DNA from: Hepsetus odoe
Taxonomy: Eukaryota > Chordata > Actinopteri > Characiformes > Hepsetidae
Assembly: GCA_017165825.1 (NCBI GenBank)
Contig: CM029384.1
Coordinates: 5,038,343 to 5,102,342 of the forward strand
Direction of reading: 5' to 3'
DNA: 64,000 nt
A program made the translations under genes and the position numbers. Below the pieces are notes generated by a model that was not told the DNA's origin, did no database searches, and saw only the letters and a program-made list of their open reading frames with translations. Below are positions 22,172 through 33,749 of the stretch, in pieces; the stretch's first letter is position 1; each line of letters begins with the position of its first letter.

Positions 22172-22893
22172 TGGTCTGTTTAGCTATATCTCCCACTGTG
22201 TGTGTGTGAGAGTGAGGACAGGTGAAGCGGTGGGAGGCTGTTTAGGCATCCTGGACAGACAGACAGCCCTTCTCCTTTACAGAGTGAGAGGAACGGGAGA
22301 ATAAGACTAGATGGAATGAACAAGTGCCGACAGGGTGGAGAAATATCAGCCCAAGAATGCGTTTGGGGGGGGGAATCTGTCAAATGGACAGAGAGGAAGA
22401 CATTTATGGTCCGTCGTGGAAAGTAAGGACCTTTTTTCCTCTTCTTTCCCTCACTTTGAAGGGTGGAAGTGTGTGTGTGCACCCTGTGGAGCGGATCAAT
22501 TGCTCAGGTTGTAGTTGTGCGCTGCCTTTCTCCAGCATGCAGCTCAGGGATTCTGACGAGGGGTAAATGTGGTCAGAGCTGTTTTCTCCCCCAGACCCTT
22601 GTTGGATTATTCTGTAGATATGAATAATAAAAGGATCAGTACAGCATTCATTTTTGGAGAGGAGTTCTCATCCCAAAGCTTCTCGGAGTTCACAGTTCAC
22701 AGCTGCACTACAGTTCAATGCTTGGGGGGCTTTATACCCCATTCATGCCCCCTGCCATTTAAAGTAGCTGAACTGACCAATCAGAGCAGGTGTCTGGATG
22801 CTTCTGGACATCTGTATCCATGTACTATATGTACTTTTTTGGCCTTTGATCTCAGTACTCACAGGCTGACACATTATCAGAGTGTAGTTTATG

Positions 22894-23503
22894 TACACTG
22901 TATGGACAAATGTATTTGGACACCTGGCCATTAAACTTCATGACACCCTTTAGTAAATGAAGATGCTTTCATTCTTCTTCTTCTATCAGCTTCCCCCATT
23001 TTGAGGTTGCTACAATAGACCCTCAGTGTTAATTTCTACTGGTCTACTGTGTCTTCCTCCTTTTAAAAATCTTTTATTGTTTTGGCAAGAGTTTCTCCAA
23101 GCTTTTGCAGAAAGAAGATCAAGATTTTCATCCAGAAGAGCCTTTGTGAGGTCAGGCAGTGATGTTTTTCTGATGGGTCTAACCCTGGGCTCGGTGAGAG
23201 CTTGTTATATTCTTACACATCAAACCCACCCAACTATCTTTATAAATCCTGCTTCGTGTACTAGGGCAGAGTCACGCTGGAACCGAAGAGGGCCCATCTT
23301 CTCCAGATCTCCAGTGACCGCTTAACACCACTCCATCCAGTGTGGGTGACTTTTAGACTTTTAGACTTCAGCCAGTATTTCTTGATGTGGTCTGCAAAGG
23401 TGGTCTCCTCTGAGCTGAATTCACTGAGCTCTTCAGAACGACCCAGTCCTTCACAAATGTATGAATGCAAGGCTTGTCCCAATACTTTTGTCCACATGGT
23501 GTA
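22894..23503. mobile_element. Tc1/mariner-type MITE with terminal inverted repeats
   Basis: The left end TACACTGTATGGACAAATGT followed by ATTTGGACACC matches the reverse complement of the right end (TACACCATGTGGACAAAAGT, then ATTGGGACA). The element is about 610 bp, with TA at both flanks. It has no transposase frame. A lone similar end (CTATGTGGACAAAAGTTTCA) is seen near 39767. Confidence 0.75.
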
Positions 23504-23539
23504 TATCAACTATCAGATCTTCTCCCCTTTATCCCCAAA

Positions 23540-23826
23540 GTGAATCATCCATTTCCATTTCTTCTGCATCTTCCTCTTTTCACACCGACCCCAATCTTCA
23601 CCGATCTCCATCATCCTTTACCCAGAATAATCCTCATCTCTCCTCTGGAAATGCCCAAACCTACACCACCTTTCTTCTCTGAATTTGTCTCCAAATCGTC
23701 CAATCTGAGCTGTCCTTCTAATATACTCCTTTCTAACCCTGTTCATCCTCGTCACTCCCAACAGAAATGTCAGCATCTTTAACTCTGACACCTCCATCTC
23801 CGCCTCCTGTCTTTACATCAGCCTCA
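23540..23826 (-). mobile_element. RTE-like LINE 3' end, reverse orientation
   Basis: On the minus strand it matches the 42120-43190 copy: the SELKMLT region, the IRNEYI-type block and the WFG-type tail are all decayed by stops. It abuts the MITE. Confidence 0.7.
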
Positions 23827-24109
23827 GTGTAAAAGTGCAAATTGTTTAAAAAATGAATAATAGGACACTTTTTTTCCAACAGTGGCAACAAACAAGTGCA
23901 GACTTATGGCTGAGGGGCTCTAGCTGACTGTAAAACCCACTTACAGAAAGAAACCGAACGGACCATGTAACCCGGTGAAGGCGTGCAGGTGATGGGCGAC
24001 AGGAAAGTGCAGAAAAGTGTACTTTCACTGTAGCTTCAGTGCATGACAGACAGAATGCAACGCGGCCGAATGTTAAAGATAAAAAGGGTGGTGTGATCCT
24101 GTCGCACAG

Positions 24110-24128
24110 AGAGAGAGAGAGAGAGAGA
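24110..24128. repeat. (GA)n microsatellite
   Basis: Nine to ten GA units. Confidence 0.9.
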
Positions 24129-24410
24129 AGGAGATGAGTATGATCTTTTCCTTTACTCTCTGTGTTGTGCTGCCAGCTCCTGTGTGCTTTCATCCATTTA
24201 GCATTTGTTTTCCCTCTCTTCTTCTCGTACTCGCACACCCCCCCTTCCTCCAAATCCCTTTTTTACTGTCATCTTCTTTCTCATCTTCCACTGCCCTCTC
24301 TCTCGTTTTCCCTCCCCTTCCCTCCTCCTCTTTTTCTTCTTTACTCCCTCTCTTTGTACCCTGTCTCTTTCTATTACTAGACATACTTGTGGCCTCTACA
24401 TCTTGCTCTC

Positions 24411-24416
<6 letters not shown>

Positions 24417-24476
<60 letters not shown>

Positions 24477-24530
24477 GCATGCATGCATAGTGAGTGGGAT
24501 ATGACTGTTATGCCATAAGGCTTAAAGAAA

Positions 24531-24579
<49 letters not shown>

Positions 24580-24843
24580 CTGTATCACGTCTGGAATAGC
24601 TGGCAGTCACACTTCAAATGTTGTGACTGTCGACCGTACTAGTTAAAGCTACCGTCTCTTCATTCATACTGCCTTTCTTTTTCTATCTCTCTTTTCCTTC
24701 CTCTCACCCTTCTGGTATTTCTCCTTCTTGTATTTTCTTTCTCCATCTCTGTTTTAATCTCTTTTGCTTTCTTTCCATATTTCCAATCAGTTTCAACCCC
24801 TCTTCAGCTCTTCCTTACTGGTGCGCTCCATTTCTTTCAACCT

Positions 24844-24875
<32 letters not shown>

Positions 24876-24910
24876 AACACTAATGGGAGTGTGAGTAATT
24901 CGGCATGTGA

Positions 24911-24991
<81 letters not shown>

Positions 24992-25082
24992 CAGCTGGCC
25001 AGTTGTTGTCTGCCGGCGCGGCGTCAGGAGGGAGCGCAGGGCGCGCGCGTGGCTCCGTCTGTCTGCACGAGCGAGGGAATCG

Positions 25083-25123
<41 letters not shown>

Positions 25124-25170
25124 GCTTTCTATCGGTCTCTCAACGCCGCTCCAGGATCAACCACAGCATC

Positions 25171-25233
<63 letters not shown>

Positions 25234-25237
25234 TCTG

Positions 25238-25270
<33 letters not shown>

Positions 25271-25542
25271 GTCTCTCTCTCTCTCTCTCTAACGCAAGCG
25301 CGCAAACGCTCGCGCCAGCAGACCCGCATGCACGGCTGGATGATGTGTCGTTAGGCTGCACGTGAGGTGCCGGGACTTGTTACTGACCAGTATGTGCACG
25401 TGTGTGTGTGTGTGTGTGCACGCGCGCTTTTGGACTTGATATTGACGAGCATGTGGAGGCGCGCGCGCGCGTTAGATTGGCCGGTGTGAAGAGCGGCGCG
25501 GTGTTTCAGAGCGTTTGTTACTTTATATTTGTGTCTGCTGTC

Positions 25543-25578
<36 letters not shown>

Positions 25579-25698
25579 AGAGATGTGATGTGATGAAGAG
25601 AGAGAGTGAGAGAGAGAGAGAGATGTGATGAAGAGAGAGAGAGAGAGATGTGATGTGATGAAGAGAGAGAGAGGCTCAGAGGTAAGCGGAGGACCCGG

Positions 25699-25733
<35 letters not shown>

Positions 25734-25853
25734 AGTGATTGCTAGAAGGGCTTTAAGGAGGAGGAGCGAAAGCCTGGGGCAGTATCTTTCTCTCTCATCC
25801 TTCTCTCTGCTCTTCTGGAGCAGGATCTCTGTTGATCATTCCCTATTGGCTCC

Positions 25854-25885
<32 letters not shown>

Positions 25886-26046
25886 TTTCTGGGTCTCTGT
25901 GGTATTTATTTATAGGGACAGTCGCTTTACTTCAAACGCGCTGTGTAAAGTGATTTATTCGTGTGTGTGTGTGTGTGTGTGTGTGTGTAGCCTCATTAGT
26001 TTGTGTTTTAGAGGATAGTTTGCCTCAACTCTTGGCCAATGTGTAC

Positions 26047-26091
<45 letters not shown>

Positions 26092-26204
26092 CAGTGAGAG
26101 TGTGTGTGTGTGTGTGTGCGCGTGCGTTTGGGGGGGTGTATGTAGCCTCACATGTAGCCTTGGCTGCAACTGTGCTTTGAGGATGATTGGAGGATGCTGT
26201 AAAC

Positions 26205-26255
<51 letters not shown>

Positions 26256-26291
26256 GTGTTTGGAGAAACCTGTAAGACTGTTTTAGTTAAT

Positions 26292-26326
<35 letters not shown>

Positions 26327-26588
26327 CTCTCTGTCTGTCTCTCTGTCTGTCTCTCACTATCAATTCCTCTTCCACTCTTTACTGAGGGGTCCTGTTACAT
26401 AAGTTGTCATCTCTCCTTTTTTTCTTTCTGTCTGCCTCAGCATCTACACATCACTTACTTCGTCTTTTACAGTCTTTTACTCACAAACATCAACATCACT
26501 CACTGTCTGTCTTCAGCTCCGTCCATGACTGGCATTCCTCCACATGTGTCTGTGTTTAGGGATGCTTTCAGGCCAGTACTTTAAAACC

Positions 26589-26647
<59 letters not shown>
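24417..26647. repeat. Dense cluster of dinucleotide microsatellites
   Basis: Within 2.2 kb there are (AC)n at 24417-24474, 24531-24577 and 25087-25121; (GT)n at 24843-24869, 24952-24984, 25397-25418, 25700-25733, 25854-25875, 25961-25988, 26050-26081, 26100-26119 and 26205-26250; (CT)n at 24913-24950, 25173-25291 and 26294-26356; and (GA)n at 25545-25675 and 26590-26647. Alternating GT/AC tracts can adopt Z-DNA and CT/GA tracts can form triplexes. Confidence 0.95.
24985..25683 (+). promoter_or_regulatory. Possible asic2 promoter and 5' leader exon
   Basis: CpG-rich sequence (GGCGCGGCGTC, GCGCAGGGCGCGCGCG, ACGCAAGCGCGCAAACGCTC, GGCGCGCGCGCGCGTT) lies between the repeat arrays. A consensus splice donor CAGAG|GTAAGC is present at 25681/25682. 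It could join to the acceptor CCCTACAG at 28044 just before the asic2 coding exon. The CpG clustering and splice sites are visible; the link to asic2 is inferred. Confidence 0.4.
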
Positions 26648-26649
<2 letters not shown>

Positions 26650-26651
<2 letters not shown>

Positions 26652-27500
26652 ACATGCATGCATACTGTGTATGTGTATTGATTGAATTTGAATAGTGGTG
26701 GAGAGGTAGGTGAGGTAATATTACGCAATGAAGTGTTTATAGACTGATAAATACTGTGGGCTTGATGTTGGAAGAGTTTTTAAGTCCATTTAGTCAAGAC
26801 TGCCACCTGCTCTGGAGTGATGTCCTGGTTTCAGTATAGTTTAAAGAGTAATTAAGTCAGCCAGTAACATCGTCGCATAAAATTCAACCGTATTAACCAG
26901 AAATTGGACACTTTGGGGAGTATAAAAGCAGACGCCCTTTTGAGAGCCTCTATATTTCAGAAAAACCGAACTTTCCAGTAGGAGATGCCAGCATGTCTGT
27001 TTGCTCAGGAGTAAAAAAAACATTTTATTTTTACAATTCCATTGTAGCCACCAGTTCGTCCTGACCTGGAAGCACACAGTCCATAAAAAAAACCTAAATC
27101 AGTAATTCTCACATTACCTCACATCTCCATGTTGCTTTCATGTTCTTCCAGAACTATGGTATTTGCTGCTGACTTGCAAGCTGCAGATGAACGTCCTCTT
27201 AAGTTGGGGAAACTTTGATACCCGAGGTCCGAGTGGGGGAATGAGATTAAGACTAATACCGCTTTATTTTGAACAGTGCAGCTTCAGTCTGCTGCTGATG
27301 TTTGTGCATTACGTTCCCATACTCTAATTTTGTTGCTTGCACATTTTCGTACGAAAGCCTTCTGCCACACTTCATTTCTTCATGTTTTGTAAGAAAACGA
27401 GACTTTAGTTACAGTGATTTATTGCAGCGTGTGCAAACAGACAGGTAAAGATAGACTATCATGTACATTTGTATCAAAAGCTTTAAAGTCCATGTTTAAA
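26650..27500. other. Non-coding stretch 5' of the asic2 coding exon
   Basis: No gene or known repeat seen. It would be intronic if the leader exon near 25.7 kb is real. Confidence 0.45.
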
Positions 27501-27504
27501 ATGA

Positions 27505-27693
27505 CCCCCAGACCAGTAGCTTGCCCCGAGGTTTCCTTGAGCAAGGTCCCGTCGCCATCACTGCTCCCCGGGCTCTTTAAATAGCCGCCCCCTGCAGCAC
27601 GGTGTGTATGGGTGAAAAGCAGAGGTTGCATTGCATTGTGGTTCACGCTGTGCTGTGTTTCACAATGACAAGAATAGTCACTTTCACTTATAG
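27505..27693 (+). mobile_element. tRNA-derived SINE, 5'-truncated
   Basis: It begins at CAGACCAGTAGCTTGCCCCG and keeps the tail AGAATAGTCACTTTCACTTA. Confidence 0.88.
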
Positions 27694-27699
27694 TTCTCC

Positions 27700-27960
27700 A
27701 GGCTTGTTGAAGGCGATTCCAAAGTTCTTCCTTAAACATTGACAGCTTTTATTCTTTTGCTTTCTTTATTCTATTCATTCTGTGTCAGGATGACACCAGG
27801 CTGCTTCACTGAAGTCTGGAGTGAAAATGAGAGCCAAAAACTTTCTTTCAGGAAGCCATGGAGAACCGTTCCTCAACAATATATGAAAAAATCTTGCTGT
27901 TTGGAAGCAAAACATGAAGAATGAAGGATAGCTCAAAGCTTTTGCACAGCTCTGTATTAG
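27700..27960. repeat. Dispersed DNA-element fragment
   Basis: Phrases here (GTTCCTCAACAATATATGAA, TTGCTGTTTGGAAGCAAAAC, AAGCTTTTGCACAG) recur at 30430-30550, and a CAAAAGTCTTGAGCCAC end is seen near 54625. Probably a non-autonomous transposon. Confidence 0.5.
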
Positions 27961-28073
27961 TGTGTCTGCCATTTTCATTTCAGTGCTTGTTTGTTGCTCA
28001 CTTAGTTAAGGATACATTTCACTGACTTGAATTCTGCCCTACAGGTGTGTGTGTAAATGTGCCGCTGCTGCTG

Positions 28074-28676
28074 ATGGAGCTGAAGGACAGCTGTGGCAGT
28101 GAAGGCAGTCGTGAGACCGACAGCGGGGTGATGGGTAGTCTTGGAGGTCCGTCGTCTTGGGACGCGTTCACCCAACGCAGCACCCTGCATGGCCTCCGCT
28201 TCGTTTTCCCCCACGCGTCCACCTCCCGCCACTCCACCTTGCGCCGGCTGCTTTGGAGCGCTGCCCTGCTGGCCTGCCTGGTGCTGCTGGTGCTGGAAAG
28301 TGCTGAGCGGGTGGCCCATTTCCTCCAATACCCCCACGTGACCAGCGTGGACGCTGTCGTGTCTGGCAGCCTGGTGTTCCCCGCCGTGACTCTCTGCAAC
28401 CTCAATGCCTACCGCTTCACAAGGCTGACCCGCAACGACCTCTACCATGCCGGAGAGCTGCTGGCCCTGCTGGACGTACACCTCCAGATCCCCGAGCCAC
28501 ACTTGGCCGAGCCCCATGTGCTGGCCTTCCTCACTGAGAAAGCTAACTTCAGCAACTTCCGGCCCAAACCCTTCAGCATGCGCGAGTTCACCGAGCGAGT
28601 GGGTCACGACCTGAAGGAGATGATGCTGTACTGCCGCTACCAGGGCCAGGAGTGCAGCCATCGGGACTTCAAAACC
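28074..28676 (+). CDS. asic2: Acid-sensing ion channel 2, first coding exon (partial gene)
   Basis: ASIC2 is a subunit of trimeric proton-gated Na+ channels of the ENaC/degenerin family in neuronal plasma membranes. The exon encodes residues 1-201 of a protein of roughly 510-560 aa. Visible features are the cytoplasmic N-terminus with the conserved His-Gly gating motif (STLHG, residues 36-40), TM1 (about 58-76, LLWSAALLACLVLLVLE), the start of the ectodomain (FPAVTLCNLNAYRF, 102-115), and LTRNDLYHAGELLALLDV (118-135). RVGHDLKEMMLYC (175-187) and GQEC match ASIC2 better than ASIC1 or ASIC4. The start is the ATG of MELKDS; the acceptor at 28044 suggests a non-coding exon upstream. The exon ends in frame at the donor ACC|GTGAGT, just before the expected VFTKYGKC exon. 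No further ASIC exon is found to 64 kb, in keeping with the very large first intron of vertebrate ASIC2 genes. The exon is GC-rich compared with its surroundings. Confidence 0.9.
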
Positions 28677-28799
28677 GTGAGTATCTGCTGGTCGAGCACA
28701 GGGCTGCTCACTCAGGCTGCTTATTGGTCAAGATGTGGTCCTGAAAGTAATATTTGGAATATGAATCGTTCTGTTGCTCATTAAGCAGGCTGGGTTGTC

Positions 28800-29430
28800 T
28801 AGAGCAGGGCTGCCCAAACGTCTTGTCATTTATGGTTGTTTTCTGAGTGAACTTTAACACACAACCTTTTTTTCCAGTAAACAAATCGAATTAGAAGGTA
28901 TAGAAGTGTTTTCGCAGTAGAGGATGAGGACTTATTTTCAACAGAGATGCCCAAACGTTTGCACAAAATGTTGGTTCTCTTATTGAGTGAGCAGGGTTAG
29001 GGTAGGGTGACTCTCTCGTGGACCAAATTAAATATGGGCAAGCCTGATCCAGCGAAAGAGAGTAGTTGAATTTACAGCATTCACGCTATTGCTACAGATG
29101 TCCCAGCTGTCCCCGGAGTTTCCTGCAGATTGATAGTTGCTCCCTGACATTCACAAATTATATATAATGTTCCTGAAATCATTTGAGAGCACGGCGGCCA
29201 AGTGAGAATAGAGAGTCTGACCGAGAGAATTACTTTTTTTTAACCCTCCTGACCCATCGCTGCTGTCCATCACCCCTGACAACCCCAGTCAACTTTTAAT
29301 CAGTCTGCCCGCACGTTTCACCTCCCATAAATACAGGATGGAAAGCCTGTGTCTGGAAGATAAATGGAGGGGTCTCCCCCAAAGACATTGTGTTAGGAAG
29401 CAGTGCTTTACCCAGTGCATGTCTAATCTT
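28800..29430. other. Intronic sequence, no gene seen
   Basis: Two phrases resembling hAT ends (GGGCTGCCCAAACGTCTTG at about 28808 and GATGCCCAAACGTTTGC at about 28946) may be debris. Nothing else is seen. Confidence 0.4.
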
Positions 29431-29439
29431 TATCCGATA

Positions 29440-30084
29440 TCAAAGCGTGTCCTTTGGATTGGCTCGATCCCATACATGCATGCGCATACATGTGTGGGTT
29501 ACGTTGCTGAGCACTTTGCAGGCTTTTTGGCATAGCGGTGATTCCTGCACAGATGGAGCATTGATCTCCTGTGTGAGTCGAATTGCTCTGTGCCATACTT
29601 GATCAACTTGGGTTGTGTTACATTCATCTGCCTGTGTTTGAAGGTGTTTCATTTGCAGGGGCTGCAAGCGCTTGATGCAATTTAGGGGAACGCACAGCCA
29701 GACTATTTGGACTTGAGATGGTGTTGCAGCCATAGGGGTGTACTGGGGCCTTTCTGTTGACTCCTTTTAACTCCGCAGTCTTTGAGGAGGCTAATGTTCT
29801 GCACCGCTATCTTCTAGCCTGTGGTGCACTTTAGTTTCAGGTTCTGGCTGTAACTGAAGAATTGTAAACAAGGCATTTTTAAAAATTTCACCAGCTTTTG
29901 CTTTAGGAATAGCCGCTAGCTTTGGCATAGCGTGCAGTATATGCTTTTGCAACTTTGTGCTTTGAACTCTCTGGCCTGTCTCGATGCTGCGACAGATGGC
30001 CTCAGCATATGGCTCATGTGTCGTCTCCTTCTGCTTCTGTCGTTTACTATATCGCCTGCCTGAGCCTATCATGTTATATGTCAC
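29440..30084 (-). pseudogene. Unidentified protein-like remnant, possibly of transposon origin
   Basis: Two consecutive minus-strand open segments (29791-30084, 97 aa; 29440-29733, 97 aa) have protein-like composition. The first holds YAEAICRSIETGQRVQSTKL and HAMPKLAAIPKAKAGEIFKN, which loosely resembles a BESS-type oligomerisation motif. The second has CNTTQVDQVWHRAIRL. They are separated by stops. I do not recognise the family; a Harbinger-associated or MADF/BESS protein remnant is a guess. Confidence 0.3.
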
Positions 30085-30239
30085 TTATTTCTCATGTCTT
30101 GCTAAGTTTGATTCCTGCTTTAATAAGATTTATTAAGCATCCGTGAGTTTCATTAGGCTTGCTGGGGGCTGCCATTTTTGATCGTTTTAGTGTTGGAATA
30201 ATTATTAGTAGTAAAAGAAGGACTTCATCAGACACTACC

Positions 30240-30560
30240 AATCCTTCAGAACATGACGATGCCTAATGGCTTTTCAGTGAAGGTATGAGGATAATATATA
30301 GGTGTATAATACTATAATACTCTCCAAAAGTCTCGGGCTGCCCTTATGCGTATACTAGTCATCAGCCTGATCAGTAGCACCTGTCTCTTCACTGCTTCAT
30401 GTCTTAAGTTAGATGACTTAGACTGGACTATCTGGAAGATCTGGAGAACTGTTCCTCAAGCATTAAAACCTATAAATATATATCAATGAAAATAGTCTGG
30501 CTGTTTGGAAGCACAATATGAAGAAACGGCTTGAGACTTTTGCACAGTATTATATGCCTG
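30240..30560. repeat. Dispersed DNA-element fragment
   Basis: Shares GAGAACTGTTCCTCAA, CTGTTTGGAAGCACAATATG and a terminal GAGACTTTTGCACAGTAT with the 27700-27960 segment. Confidence 0.5.
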
Positions 30561-30599
30561 TCTGGTGCTTGTAGTCAAATGACATACTGATTTCATCAG

Positions 30600-31845
30600 T
30601 GAAAATAAAAACACATCCTCAACATTTTTATGCAAAGTTGTTGTTTTCTTGTATTTTTGGATGAAAACACAGCATGGAACATAGCTTTTGTGAAAGTTAT
30701 GGCATGTTCTTCTTTAATAATAATACAAACTAGCAAAGGCAGAAAACCATATTTATGTATTTTCTTAATACTCAATAAACATAAAAGTAGATGTAGTGAA
30801 TATCTGTGTAAAAGCTAGTAAACAGATAGTAGAGGTAGTAAAAGAGTAATTGTATTACTTGAGTAATACTATGATTCTGATGCTCTTCACCCTTTTGCAT
30901 AGATATCCATTACATCTGTGCTTCTTTTTTGTTTATTGAGTGTGCACGAGGAGTGGAATTACCAAACTGAGCCGGACACTGTTGTTGGGACCTCTGTCCT
31001 ATGGACTATGTTTGTTGAAAGAAGGAAAAAAAATTTTTTTTGGCCCAGAAATGCTGTATGTGGCAAAAATATGGCATGTAAATGTGTGCATCCCTCAGAC
31101 ACTCTTTCTTTCTGCAGTAAACAGCAGGAGGAAACTGTAAATGATGTTATCCCGCAAAACTGCCAAGAAATTCAAATGGTGCATATCTTTATTTCAGTTG
31201 TCGGCCCTGGTTGACCCAAATCTCAGGAATCATTTAGCATCTTTTCCAGATCCATTGCTTAACTATAGCGCCTTTTAGGCCTGTTCAGATTCTGCAGCCT
31301 GTTTTACCGTGCTGTGCTCTCAGGGTCCCTGGAGTTGTTAAAGGTTCGGCCCGCTTGCACTGCAGGTGTTGTCTTATCACACGTAGAGAGATGTGAAATG
31401 GCTCTGTGCTGTGATCTGCTTTGAAGATCCCTCTTTCAAGATAAGTGTGTGTGTGAGTGTGTGTGTGTGTCTGTGTATGTGTGGTCTATCCCCCTTGGGG
31501 AGCAGATATCAAAGGCTGGCATTAGTCTGGCTGGCTAAGTGGGCTCCACCGTGATCCCCTCGCACTCTGATGATGGTTCGGTTCTGTGGGTGGCAGTGTA
31601 CTGGGACACTGTGGTTCCTCGTCTTCTGTGAGGATGAGCCTATTTGCTTAGCATGCAGTATGCATCGGCTATGAGCTGCCCATGCTACACTGTTAATAGG
31701 CTAGCAGAAGGGAGCCAATGGGAGAGCAGCCAGTTGAATAGGCATAAATGTTTGCATCTTGGACATACTGTGTACTGCTGCTGAAAAAGGCCCTGAGGAA
31801 CGAGCATACAGCCGGCTCTGTTAAGAGATAATTGAATAAGTTCCT
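30600..31845. other. Intronic sequence, no gene seen
   Basis: A short (GT)n run occurs at 31445-31480. Open frames such as 30918-31214 have no domain. Confidence 0.5.
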
Positions 31846-31849
31846 TTTA

Positions 31850-32080
31850 AGGGCCAGCGGTGGCCTAGTAGTCAGGGAGTTGGCTACAGGATCGGAAGAT
31901 TGTAGTTCAAACCCCTTACCAGTTGGTTGCACTGAGGTACCGTCCCCGTCACTGCTCCCTGGGCCCTTTCATAGCTGCCCGGTGTTTGCATGGGTTAAAT
32001 GCAGAGGTCCAATTTCGTTGCGGTTCACTGTGTGCTGTGCCGTGACCTCGCAATGACAAGAATAGTCACTTTCACTTTTC
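31850..32080 (+). mobile_element. tRNA-derived SINE, full length, tail variant B
   Basis: It carries the alternative 3' block TTAAATGCAGAGGTCCAATT and GACCTCGCAATGACAAG in place of the AAAAGCAGAGGTTG and TTTCACAATGAC type. Confidence 0.9.
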
Positions 32081-32090
32081 ACTTCACTTA

Positions 32091-32315
32091 ATGCGGTTGC
32101 CTAGTGGTTTGGGACAAGGCCCCAGGACCGGAAGACAAGAAGGTTGCCTTGAGGTACCTTTGAGCAAGGTACCATCCCCATCACTGCTCCCTGGGCAGCT
32201 TAAAATAGCTGGCCCCTGCTGCATGTGTGTGCATGGGTAAAAAGCAGAGGTTGCATTTTGTCGTCTCACTGTGGGCTGTGCCATGTTTCACATTGACATT
32301 TAGTCACTTTCACTT
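32091..32315 (+). mobile_element. tRNA-derived SINE, B box deleted
   Basis: It follows the previous copy by about 10 bp in the same orientation. The stretch around the B box is missing (CCGGAAGACAAGAAGGTTGC). Confidence 0.88.
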
Positions 32316-32559
32316 GTTTGTGTGTGTTGAACTGTGTGAGAAGCCTTGCTTTTATTAGAGTTATAAAAACCCAGGGCTATATGTGATTAATAAAGTGTAC
32401 TTTTCATTAACTACATTTTAAAATGAAAAACTTCTGACACCGAACGTGCCTCCATTATTTTTGGGGAAAGTGTGGGTGGTTATTCATTTGTGTAAATGAG
32501 ATTTCTATCACCAGTCTCTTTCTTTAACTAGTGCTAAAAGGACTGGGAGAAGAAAGGAA

Positions 32560-33010
32560 GTGTGAGACTCTTCACGTTGACAGTTGCTAAACTGATTCTA
32601 ACATCTCTAGATGGCTTTTCCAGCGAGGCAGAGCCACCAGAGATCTGGGCCCTTCCTATATTACCATCATTTCTCATATTCATTTCCGTGTGCAAAAGCC
32701 AGACTGTGAAAATACGGCAAATTATCACCCTCTTGTTTTCGTTATCCCTTTCCAGCTACCTACAAAACCCAGCAGGTAGTGAAATAACTTAAAGATAGCA
32801 TCTCCCCCAGAGTGGTCCCTGTCCATGCATGGCGAAGCAAATCAACAGCTGCATGAAAGCGGATATCATGGGCCATGGAAGGTTGCAAAACATTTCCTTC
32901 TTGTTGAGCCCCTGCTCGACAGAGAGCTGCCTACACGGCTGTACTCCATAATTATTATGTTTTGATCCTGAATTTATCATGCTGTGAGTCACGGCGCGTC
33001 CCCACACAGC
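32560..33010. other. Candidate conserved non-coding element in asic2 intron
   Basis: A repeat-free stretch of balanced composition with homeodomain- and bZIP-like words (ATTCATTTCC, CATAATTATTATG, GTGAGTCACGG). No open frame makes sense as protein. It looks unlike the decayed TE sequence around it, but conservation cannot be seen from one sequence. Confidence 0.25.
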
Positions 33011-33523
33011 CGACTCAGATTAAAGTGTAGTTCAGTCGTTAAAGTTTTTCCTCATTGGTGGTCTAAGTGTCTCCCTGGGATGACTCATCTGTATTAACTC
33101 ATCTGGTTATGGACTGCTCTGTTTAAACTCTGCAAGCTCGTCCACATGGGACCCTCGTTATTATTTATTTTTGGATAAACTGCCCATCGAATTGAGAAAC
33201 ATATATTTTTATTTCTAATGCAAGTGGACATAATTTCTTGTCATTTTGCAGTAGCACGTTAAAGATACAATCACTCATGCACATTGAATTTTAAATGTGA
33301 TCACTAAATGTGATACTCAGGAGTATAGGAGATATATATATAAAAAATAATTTTTAAAATTAAAAATACTCTTAAAGACCTTCTATTCATCGTGGACCTG
33401 CATGTGCTGCAACTCCTCTTGTTTGGTTTTACAGACTTGAACCACTTTTGGGCCACAGGTTTTTTTAATGGTAATGAAAATAAAACAGTAAAATCATTAT
33501 TTAGCTAAGACCTGCACTACATG

Positions 33524-33744
33524 AAGTGAAAGTGACTATTTGTCATCGTGAAACTCGGCACAACACAACAACACGCTTCCTCTGCTTTTCACTCATCGTG
33601 CAGCAACGGGCAGCTATTTCAAGCGCCCGGGGAGCAGTGATGGGGACAGTACCTTGCTCAGGGCAACCTACTGGCCTGGGATGCGAACCCATGACTCTCA
33701 GATTCTGCGGCAAACTCCATTACCACCAGGCCAATGCTGCCCAC
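33524..33744 (-). mobile_element. tRNA-derived SINE, reverse
   Basis: Reversed tail GTGAAAGTGACTATTTGTCA, core GGGGAGCAGTGATGGGGACA and reversed head ACCACCAGGCCAATGCTGCC. Confidence 0.9.
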
Positions 33745-33749
33745 ATGAC

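Noticed and set aside
22569..22934. 121-aa plus-strand frame
   Set aside because: It runs into the mariner MITE terminus and has no recognisable motif.
24134..25365. Several frames over 90 aa rich in Ser/Leu, Cys/Val or His/Thr
   Set aside because: Translations of dinucleotide repeats on both strands.
28047..28073. Upstream extension of asic2 in frame (VCVNVPLLL)
   Set aside because: The frame is open but has no ATG before 28074, and it begins right at a splice acceptor.
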